Below, one piece after another: positions 36,336-42,914 of a stretch of DNA of 64,000 nucleotides (position 1 is the stretch's first letter; the number at the start of each line of letters is the position of its first letter). The DNA comes from DATLCF01 sp035526505. Lineage in GTDB: Bacteria > Patescibacteriota > Saccharimonadia > Saccharimonadales > UBA4665. The stretch lies in the NCBI GenBank assembly GCA_035526505.1, contig DATLCF010000002.1:62001-126000 (forward strand), given 5' to 3'. The notes beneath the pieces are model-generated. The model had not been told where the DNA came from. It saw only the letters and a program-made list of their open reading frames with translations, and did no database searches. The position numbers were made by a program, and so were the translations under genes.

Positions 36336-37274
36336 TTAGCCATCGGTAGGCTTGCCGCTGTTGAAATCGAGTGTATTGTAGGGCGCATAGGTGCAGGTGT
36401 CGCTTATAATGTTTGGTTTTTGCGGATTAATAACCACCAGCGACAGCTCCTTTGCTTTGGCAGCGTCTGCACCGGGCAGCATGTTTGTCCAGCATCTGCC
36501 AAACCAATCGAGCGACTGGTACTGGTTGTGTATTGCCGCCCACTGCTTGTTTTTGGATATATCGTTCGGGCTGCGGTAGTCGTAGGCGCCAAAGTCAAAG
36601 CCATAGTTTTTGACCCGGGGGAATCCGACCTCGGTAGCTACCACGTCACCGGCTTTAAACTTGGTCCGGGTGAAAGGGCGGTTCGGGTCAGTGCGTGTGT
36701 CGTTTAGTTTTGGCTCGGCCGTTGTTTCGGCCAGCGCCTGGAATTGAGGGGTAAGGGAATACAAGTGATCAAAGCGGAAGGCGATGCCGCAGTCGGTTTC
36801 AAAGCTCAGCAAGTACTGCAATTCGGCCGGACTGCCTTCGTAATACCGGCTTATACCGGTTAGCGTAGCATCAATAGGCATTTTTACATCTATCTTGCCA
36901 GCGGTACTATCCACCAGCCGGAACCCGCCATGCGGTTTGTAGCTATAGCCCCGGTACGCACCGGGCATGCCAATGGCCATAACTTTGGAAAGATCAATCG
37001 GGGTTTGGTCGAACGTAAATGGATTTTTACACTGCGGGGCAGTACCAGACTGGACAAACCACTTTAGCTCCTTCTCGTTAAAGGCCCACTTTACCGGTGT
37101 ATTGCCAGTGTCTTTTTTGGCAGTGCTTGTTTGGCCTGTATTCTGTGTCGATGTATCGGCGTCTTTGTTACTAAACACCTTGTAGCCCACAAACCCGACT
37201 GCACCGATTACCAACAACACTACCGCTAGTTCGATAACATGAAAACCATCCTGCGATAGCTTTTTAAGCTTCAT
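36336..37274 (-). CDS. Type IV pilin-like protein with large C-terminal domain
   Basis: 312 residues. The N-terminus KKLSQDGFHVIELAVVLLVIGAVGFVGYKVF has the prepilin motif: cleavage after G, Phe at +1, Glu at +5, then a hydrophobic helix. The ~270-residue rest is far larger than a normal pilin head and holds several cysteines. It may be an anchored pseudopilin or pilus-associated protein. No pilus assembly genes are near; prepilin processing is inferred from the motif. Confidence 0.65.
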   Translation of the reverse strand: MKLKKLSQDGFHVIELAVVLLVIGAVGFVGYKVFSNKDADTSTQNTGQTSTAKKDTGNTPVKWAFNEKELKWFVQSGTAPQCKNPFTFDQTPIDLSKVMAIGMPGAYRGYSYKPHGGFRLVDSTAGKIDVKMPIDATLTGISRYYEGSPAELQYLLSFETDCGIAFRFDHLYSLTPQFQALAETTAEPKLNDTRTDPNRPFTRTKFKAGDVVATEVGFPRVKNYGFDFGAYDYRSPNDISKNKQWAAIHNQYQSLDWFGRCWTNMLPGADAAKAKELSLVVINPQKPNIISDTCTYAPYNTLDFNSGKPTDG

Positions 37275-37361
37275 GCCTTTAGTGTACTATTCCACAACGT
37301 ATAGGGCAATATGCTTGTGCTTGAAACTGGTACTGGCTAGGCATCGTCGGCAAAGTTAGAA

Positions 37362-37784
37362 TTATTCTGTTAACTCAATCTGTGCTGGTAAATCACTAAA
37401 TTCCACTTTGACTGATTTTATAGGCTCTACCGGTCTGAACGCCCGCCACTCCCATGCAGCGAAATGTTCAAATGACGCCCTTGGAAGCACGTAAACGTAG
37501 CCATTCCACCTTTCAGATCTTGCTTGTTTATAATCTTTTTTGTGAATGCAAAATCCATATCGGCCCTTCGGGGGGTTGCCTTTACCCCAGCCGCCTGTAT
37601 GCCTACTACCTAAAACGGCCATGAAGATTGCTGGCTCGATTTGCTCTGAAGCGGCTATGCACGGTTTGCCGTCGGGCTCGCCATGTGACATCGCTTGTCG
37701 AGGTTCGAGAATCGCGATCTTGTTAGTGGCCGAACCGTGGAATAGATATTTTCCAGTTTCAGTCAATTTTTTTAATTCATCCAT
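37362..37784 (-). CDS. Hypothetical protein with FHGS motif
   Basis: 140 residues, soluble. It starts MDELKKLTETGKYLFHGSATNK, followed by EPRQAMSHGEPDGKPCIAAS, and ends with a conserved-looking ERWNGYVYVLPRASFEHF. An early FHGS followed by a (P/C)xxAS strand recalls ADP-ribosyltransferase-like folds, but the match is only by eye. It sits just outside the tRNA-derived repeats, so it may be mobile cargo. Confidence 0.5.
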   Translation of the reverse strand: MDELKKLTETGKYLFHGSATNKIAILEPRQAMSHGEPDGKPCIAASEQIEPAIFMAVLGSRHTGGWGKGNPPKGRYGFCIHKKDYKQARSERWNGYVYVLPRASFEHFAAWEWRAFRPVEPIKSVKVEFSDLPAQIELTE

Positions 37785-37805
37785 TCGCTTATCCTATCAA
37801 ATAGG

Positions 37806-37917
37806 AAAGGACTCCCGAAGAGGCCTGTCATTACGCGTATGCTTGGCTGAAGGCAACAAACTTGTTCTAAGCTTTTCCAACCGTATATTGCGAGGTTTAT
37901 TATGACCGAAATTAGCG
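37806..37917. repeat. tRNA-Gln 3'-end repeat, copy A (most degenerate)
   Basis: It has a hairpin at 37808-37826 (AGG-CTC / GAG-CCT), then TATGCTTGGCT at 37838-37848, exactly 27 nt after the hairpin's inner A as in copies B and the real tRNA. 62 nt later there is an ATG followed by AAATTAGCGA-like sequence (37902), matching copy B. Read on the minus strand it is the CCA end of the tRNA plus its terminator. Confidence 0.55.
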
Positions 37918-37923
37918 AGGATA

Positions 37924-38769
37924 CTAGTGGCTGCAGCCGGGTGGTCGCTGATCTACCGGCAAAGAGCATTCATTATTGTGAACGCTCTGTTCGGCCGAAG
38001 CATAGGGATTAGGGCGTAAAGAAACATAGCCCTGCGGGGTGCTGTTGTTGCTTACTTGTTGTGTAAACTCCTCGCCGTTGCAGGTGTAGTGGTTCTGATC
38101 GGCTTGTTGCCTAGATAGTACAAAGTCGCCCGGCTTCTTACCCAGGTCTGCATAGGGCGCAAAGGCCGTAGGGGTCATGTAGTCAAAAATCGACAGATAG
38201 ATTGTTTTGCCAAAGCGGTAGCTGGCTTCGTAGGAAATGTCTGTGCCGTCCTTGGGCCCAATAGTCCCAATTTGCTGTCCCGAGCTAACCTTGCTGCCAA
38301 CTTTTAAGCCGGGCAGCAAATCAATATGGAACAATCTGACGTAGTAAGCCTGATTTTTGGCCGAAACCAGCCGGACTTGCTTGCCAATGGGCGTGTGCTC
38401 GGCGGTAACAGATTTAATAGTGCCGTCAAATGGCGCGTATATCATAATATCACTTTCGCCGGGGTCGGGGTGCGAGCGGACAGGCTGGTTATTAACATTA
38501 TTTTGCGAGTAATTAAAGTAATGTTTCATGCTGCGGCAGGTCTCGCCATCCCAGGCGCCGTAAGAGTAATCATGGCCACTGCCTGAGCGAAATTGCGACA
38601 CAGAAAACACCTGGCCAATTTCGACGGGGTTGGCGGTAATCGCTGGCACATTGGCTGGGTTAAAACTCCATACCAAATGCATAACCGTGAAAAATGCGCC
38701 AAAAGCAAGACCAATGAGAATCAGTACGCTCAGCGTAACAATTTTAAGCATTCTATGTTTATGCTTCAT
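37924..38769 (-). CDS. Membrane-anchored M23/LytM-like protein, probably degenerate
   Basis: 281 residues, N-terminal membrane helix (about 9-32). The body resembles a peptidase M23 barrel: IMIYAPFDGTIKSV, YYVRLFHIDLLPGLKVGSKVSSGQQIGTIG. The zinc site is altered, with HID where HxH is expected, so it is probably a non-catalytic binding or regulatory module. It lies between tRNA-derived repeats A and B. Confidence 0.65.
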   Translation of the reverse strand: MKHKHRMLKIVTLSVLILIGLAFGAFFTVMHLVWSFNPANVPAITANPVEIGQVFSVSQFRSGSGHDYSYGAWDGETCRSMKHYFNYSQNNVNNQPVRSHPDPGESDIMIYAPFDGTIKSVTAEHTPIGKQVRLVSAKNQAYYVRLFHIDLLPGLKVGSKVSSGQQIGTIGPKDGTDISYEASYRFGKTIYLSIFDYMTPTAFAPYADLGKKPGDFVLSRQQADQNHYTCNGEEFTQQVSNNSTPQGYVSLRPNPYASAEQSVHNNECSLPVDQRPPGCSH

Positions 38770-38853
38770 ACAGTCTATTTAACCATAAACAATATGTTTT
38801 AATACTACAAATTTGACTAAGTATCATCGAATGAAGTTAGGCATAATTGTGGC

Positions 38854-38966
38854 AAAAAGACTTCTAAAGAATTCTATCATGGTGCTTATGCTTGGCTGGG
38901 GATGGGGGATGTATTCCAAACCTTTTATGCCATGATTGGCGGGGCTGGCTATGGCCAAAATTAGCG
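38854..38966. repeat. tRNA-Gln 3'-end repeat, copy B
   Basis: About 55 bp strongly similar to the intact tRNA-Gln 3' end and its downstream terminator at 42702-42766. It has hairpin 38858-38875 (AGA-TTC / GAA-TCT), then TATGCTTGGCTGGGGATGGGGGAT from 38887. Hairpin base changes relative to the tRNA copy are compensatory. It probably marks the far end of an element integrated at the tRNA. Confidence 0.65.
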
Positions 38967-39186
38967 ACGAAATGTATGAGAGGCTCGGCAGATTTTGGAG
39001 AAGCAGAATGGGCAAACCTACACGCCAGAAGAAGCAAAAGAGATTGGTGATGGGCTGCTTAATTTCTACAGCTTACTTATTGAGCTTGATAGAGAGGTGA
39101 GCACAGACGCTAACGAAGGTGAGTTTTATATTAATTCTGTTGGTATAAAACCATGTACGGCAGTGTGTCCAATCCAATGTAATTGA
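38951..39186 (+). pseudogene. Frameshifted small acidic ORF (recombinase-associated type)
   Basis: Starts MAKISDEMYERLGRFW, then continues only after a one-base shift near 38996-39000 as EKQNGQTYTPEEAKEIGDGLLNFYSLLIELDRE. The joined protein resembles short helical proteins often seen next to site-specific recombinases in Patescibacteria and plasmids (my recollection, not checked). One G appears to have been lost. It lies at the inner edge of the tRNA-linked island; no recombinase is left. Confidence 0.55.
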
Positions 39187-39568
39187 ACATTTTATAATTA
39201 GCGCGCCGTGCGGTCTCTGACAGTGTGCGCTTCTTCAGGTTCTTTTTAGGAATGAAAGGATAGAATCGTATTTCTTGTTTTTCCGTTTTTCCTTCAATCC
39301 ACATGAAGTTAGTGATTAACGGCGGCATCATATACCCCGACTTTAAAACCTTTTCAGTCACATCCCAACCGGCTCCAAAAATTTCTTTTTTGGGCTTCGA
39401 ATGGTTAGTCTTAATCTGCGCACGAAAGTTACAGCCACTGCATTGAACATCATTCATAGGATAGCTCGGCGGCAGAAGCATTAACTGTTTAGAGCAATTA
39501 GGGCAGGGGACTTTTTCAACCACGTCTCTTTCACCCTCGTCGCCAAACTGTTTGTTCAGTACGGTCAT
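39131..39568 (-). CDS. DpnI-like (Dam-replacing family) endonuclease
   Basis: 145 residues. A zinc ribbon (C22, C25, C43, C46) encloses the nuclease motif D40-x10-Q51-x-K53, positioned exactly as D-x10-E-x-K in DpnI, with Glu replaced by Gln. SETARRANYKMFNYIGLDTLP aligns with the DpnI APTARRAGWIGCNIDL region. The C-terminal methyl-reading winged-helix domain of DpnI is absent. Last gene of the restriction operon, 6 bp after the specificity subunit. It may cut methylated or unmodified DNA; specificity cannot be read from sequence. Confidence 0.7.
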   Translation of the reverse strand: MTVLNKQFGDEGERDVVEKVPCPNCSKQLMLLPPSYPMNDVQCSGCNFRAQIKTNHSKPKKEIFGAGWDVTEKVLKSGYMMPPLITNFMWIEGKTEKQEIRFYPFIPKKNLKKRTLSETARRANYKMFNYIGLDTLPYMVLYQQN

Positions 39569-39574
39569 TTTATA

Positions 39575-40645
39575 TCAGCGATTACCTTTTGAGCGTTGTT
39601 GTTGTAAGTAATGTATATACTTGGTGAGCTGACGAGTTTCAACTTCTCGAACGTAACTTTCCATATATTGAAAGTCTGGGCTGCCTTCGGCCGTAGCTGG
39701 AAGTAAGATTTCTTCTTTTGCCAGTCGTGTTTTGCTTCTTTTATAACCAAAAGTATACCGACCACGAGCCCCGTCAGAGACAGAAGAAATGAAAAGCCCA
39801 CTGTATCTATTTATGTGCTCGTTATAGCCTAGTGTTATATCGGAAGTTGCAATAAAATCCTCTGCCTTATAGACTGAATAGCCCATGGAGCCTTCACCGT
39901 TCCTGATAAATGCAATGCAATTACCTTTTTGTACCATTCCCTCTACAGGCTGAACTTGGCACAATACGCCATTATTTTGATTAGTTGCGCCTAAATAATT
40001 TACGCCCTGGGAGCGTATCCTTAAATGATTGAGTCCTTTTGATTTACCCTGTACGAGCTTAAACAGCTTACCAATACTAAACCCGCGCCATTGAGGATCA
40101 TCTAGCTTCATCACGCCCGCAGCCTTCATACCCTCAAGATGGCTCTCGTACCTACTTATCATCTTCGTTTCATGCTCCTGTATATATCTAGCCATGAACT
40201 GCAAGTCGGGATTGCCGCGTATATCCACAGGAAGCATAATTCTCTCTTTTTGGATCCTGGTATCATTGATTTCGCGGTTAAAGCTGTATTTTTCGCCTAG
40301 TCGCCTAGTAACAGTAATCATAAATAAATAAACATACCTGTCGAACTTCTCATTTGCCAATTTTGTGACATGGTCGCTAGCGACAAATTCGAAAGGTTGA
40401 TAGAAGCAAACTCCGACGCTCCCGCTGTTAGCAATAGTCATACAATCAGAGAATATCCTTACCCCTCTTGTATTGCCGACATAATTATCGACGCCGTTAC
40501 GGGTTGCTGTAGAAGAAATATACGGCTTCTTACCATGCATATGATCCGCGGTTTTTAACCGCTTACCGCGCCTAATGTCAGGAAAAACGTCCTTAAGTAG
40601 AAATTCTTTCCAGTTTCGATCACTGAGGCAAAGCATCTGCGTCAT
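39575..40645 (-). CDS. Type IIB (BcgI-like) specificity subunit
   Basis: 356 residues with two target-recognition domains. The first opens NWKEFLLKDVFPDIRRGKRL with PYISSTATRNGV, the second PQWRGFSIGKLFKLVQGKSKG with YLGATNQNNGV; each is followed by a helical spacer. This two-TRD pattern reads a bipartite DNA site. The start overlaps the methylase stop by 26 bp. Confidence 0.85.
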   Translation of the reverse strand: MTQMLCLSDRNWKEFLLKDVFPDIRRGKRLKTADHMHGKKPYISSTATRNGVDNYVGNTRGVRIFSDCMTIANSGSVGVCFYQPFEFVASDHVTKLANEKFDRYVYLFMITVTRRLGEKYSFNREINDTRIQKERIMLPVDIRGNPDLQFMARYIQEHETKMISRYESHLEGMKAAGVMKLDDPQWRGFSIGKLFKLVQGKSKGLNHLRIRSQGVNYLGATNQNNGVLCQVQPVEGMVQKGNCIAFIRNGEGSMGYSVYKAEDFIATSDITLGYNEHINRYSGLFISSVSDGARGRYTFGYKRSKTRLAKEEILLPATAEGSPDFQYMESYVREVETRQLTKYIHYLQQQRSKGNR

Positions 40646-42542
40646 CTTCGTCCTTTAAATCAAATAAATAACCCTTGCCCTGTAGTATGGTGCTAAATTC
40701 GAAGGTTAGATAATCGGCCATGGTCTTTTCAAAGTCGGCGTCAGTTGGAGTTTCGTCATTAAAGTAGTAAAAGCTATGAAGCCACTCATCGTCTGCCTCA
40801 ACCTTTGTCTTGACCATAAACCGGCTCTCAGCATCCTTATTGTGCAGCCAGCAATCAAGGAGGTGTAGTCGTTTTTCCTTGGCACGTTCTGTCTCAATAA
40901 GACCAATGTGCTTATTAACTTCAAATCCGTCATCTTCGAAATTGATAAATTTGGCATAAAGATTTGTGGGGTGCGGTTTATGGGCAGTAAACACTGCGAT
41001 ACAGGCATTAGTGCCTACGCCGTAGAAGGTATTTTTATTTAAGGTGATTACACCCTCAAGAGTGTGTCGCTTTAGGATGTCAGCCTTAACTATCTTATCT
41101 TCTTTTGTCTTTCCGACCATTGTACTTTGTGGCACAATAACAACAACCCGGGCCTCGTCGCCCATACTGTCAAGCAAATGTGAGATAAAGTTTATCTCTG
41201 ATAGATGTGCAGTCTCTTTGTTCTTAGCTTGAGAGTACGGCGGGTTCATGAAGCCAACCGTGAAGTCTTTCTCGCGCAGAGTTTGTGTATCCTGTGCAAG
41301 GAAATCACCTGGAGTTAGGTTACTCTTGCCATCGCCACGCAGGATCATGTTCGTAGTTGCCACACTGAACATGTCCTCACGTATTTCAATACCGTAAATT
41401 TGGTTCTTCTTAATCGAGAACTTTTGCTCTTCGTCTTTGGCCTGCTCTAGCATATGGTGCATGCCTGCAATTAAGAATCCGCCGGTACCACAACATGGGT
41501 CAAATAGCTTATCAGTAGGCTTGATTCCAACCAGATCGCAGAATAGCTCGGTCACATGGCGCGGAGTAAGCACGACACCAAGGGATTGTCCGTCGCCCCC
41601 GCTGTAACTCATAAATTCGCCATAGAATCGCCCCAAGACATCCTCTGGTGAATTGTTCTTGGTATACTCGATGACGTAGGATTTTAGGTACTCGGTGAAG
41701 TATTTGAGAGGAGTTTTACCGAGACCCTGGTTAACGACACTCAGTATGTCTCGATCCTTAATAATATTGAACTGATTTATAACCTTCTCACGTTTAACCT
41801 GTGGCTCTACCTTGGCGCGTTTCATATGCGCGTCAACGGCATCGAAAATCTTTTGCCCGTCCGTTGTCACGCCATCGCCAGTCAATCGATCTGCGATATT
41901 GCCATCTTCATTAAGGGCAAGTAGAATTGCTGACACTACCAGGGGTTTTTCGGTTTCGCCCAGGTTTGCATAGTTTCGCAGATCCTCATGCAATCTTCTA
42001 GCCCGGCTTAAAATATCTTTTAATTCTTTAATTTCCTTAGGCTCTTCGCCTAGCACCTGTTCATGATAATAGCGATCGATATTGCTCGCGCTAAAATTCT
42101 CAAAGTTATCAACTTCTTTGAGGATCTTATACGCTCCTTCTTCAGAAACAAAGATCGGCTGTATTCTATAATGCTTTTCATTGCCCGAACACCCAAAAGC
42201 GAAGACTTGCTTAAAATTCGTATGCTTTGCAATATGTCGAGCGTAATGCAGGGCACCATTTACGGCATAGTTTTGTATAGCATCCGCACTATCATCCAGT
42301 TCGGACTGTCCATCATCAATATATTTTGCTTGGAGACTTAGAGACTTCTTGTCTTCGCCAACAATAAGAAAATCACTGACCTGAGCCGTAAATTCAGGCC
42401 GACCAGATTTTCCCGTACCGGCTTTTGAGGCTGACAGCAATGCCTCTCTTACTTCCACTAGCTTAGATCCGTCAGGGATATATTTGATATTGGCTGCACG
42501 CAACAAACTAAAGATAAAGTCGTCTGTAACTCTTTCTGTCAT
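40620..42542 (-). CDS. BcgI-like restriction nuclease-methyltransferase fusion
   Basis: 640 residues. The N-terminal ~120 residues form a PD-(D/E)xK domain (GRPE near 47-50, D57, E63-x-K65), followed by NYAVNGALHYARHIAK, typical of type IIG/IIB fusions rather than HsdM of type I. The methylase domain has DPCCGTGG (348-355, SAM binding) and NPPY (433-436, adenine N6 methylation). It should cut and methylate the same bipartite site with the downstream specificity subunit. TATAAT (42552-42557) lies nine bases before the ATG. More A+T-rich than its surroundings. No HsdR gene is present. Confidence 0.85.
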   Translation of the reverse strand: MTERVTDDFIFSLLRAANIKYIPDGSKLVEVREALLSASKAGTGKSGRPEFTAQVSDFLIVGEDKKSLSLQAKYIDDGQSELDDSADAIQNYAVNGALHYARHIAKHTNFKQVFAFGCSGNEKHYRIQPIFVSEEGAYKILKEVDNFENFSASNIDRYYHEQVLGEEPKEIKELKDILSRARRLHEDLRNYANLGETEKPLVVSAILLALNEDGNIADRLTGDGVTTDGQKIFDAVDAHMKRAKVEPQVKREKVINQFNIIKDRDILSVVNQGLGKTPLKYFTEYLKSYVIEYTKNNSPEDVLGRFYGEFMSYSGGDGQSLGVVLTPRHVTELFCDLVGIKPTDKLFDPCCGTGGFLIAGMHHMLEQAKDEEQKFSIKKNQIYGIEIREDMFSVATTNMILRGDGKSNLTPGDFLAQDTQTLREKDFTVGFMNPPYSQAKNKETAHLSEINFISHLLDSMGDEARVVVIVPQSTMVGKTKEDKIVKADILKRHTLEGVITLNKNTFYGVGTNACIAVFTAHKPHPTNLYAKFINFEDDGFEVNKHIGLIETERAKEKRLHLLDCWLHNKDAESRFMVKTKVEADDEWLHSFYYFNDETPTDADFEKTMADYLTFEFSTILQGKGYLFDLKDEDDADALPQ

Positions 42543-42701
42543 ATGTTCGAAATTATAGCATAATAGACTTCCTCAAACGGGCATCCTCCTGACTGTATGT
42601 TATACCCATTGTCTACGACAAACCCGTCAATTCTTTTCATTCTAGAAAAGGGGATTCGAACTTTTCCAAAGTTTCCTAGGTGTAACGATTTTTTCGCCAA
42701 A

Positions 42702-42725
42702 CAAAAAAACTTCCAAAGAAGTCTT
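42702..42725 (-). terminator. Terminator of tRNA-Gln
   Basis: On the minus strand ACTTC-TTTG-GAAGT is followed by a run of seven T, just downstream of the tRNA. Confidence 0.75.
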
Positions 42726-42741
42726 TCATGGTGTTTATGCT

Positions 42742-42815
42742 TGGCTGGGGATGAGGGATTCGAACCCCCGATCCTGGGACCAGAACCCAGTGCCTTACCG
42801 CTTGGCCAATCCCCA
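42742..42815 (-). tRNA. tRNA-Gln (anticodon CUG)
   Basis: 74 nt on the minus strand, with CCA encoded. The acceptor stem TGGGGAT pairs with ATCCCCA and the discriminator is G. The anticodon arm CTGGG-TTCTGGT-CCCAG gives anticodon CUG, and the T arm contains GGTTCGAATCC. It is the target of the repeats at 37806 and 38854. Confidence 0.95.
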
Positions 42816-42914
42816 ATAACAGAGGGATTGTAGCAGATATGGAGTGGTTTTTCTACCTCTATCCGCGCCTGCAACGCTAGTGTTAAAATAAAATATGGAT
42901 TGTAGCTACCACGC

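Noticed and set aside
39565..39801. Small hydrophobic open frame at the end of the specificity-subunit gene
   Set aside because: Out-of-frame shadow of the 356-residue subunit, which has convincing domain structure.
39131..42542. Classical type I restriction system
   Set aside because: No HsdR helicase-nuclease gene; the methylase carries its own N-terminal nuclease domain, so type IIB/IIG-like fits better.
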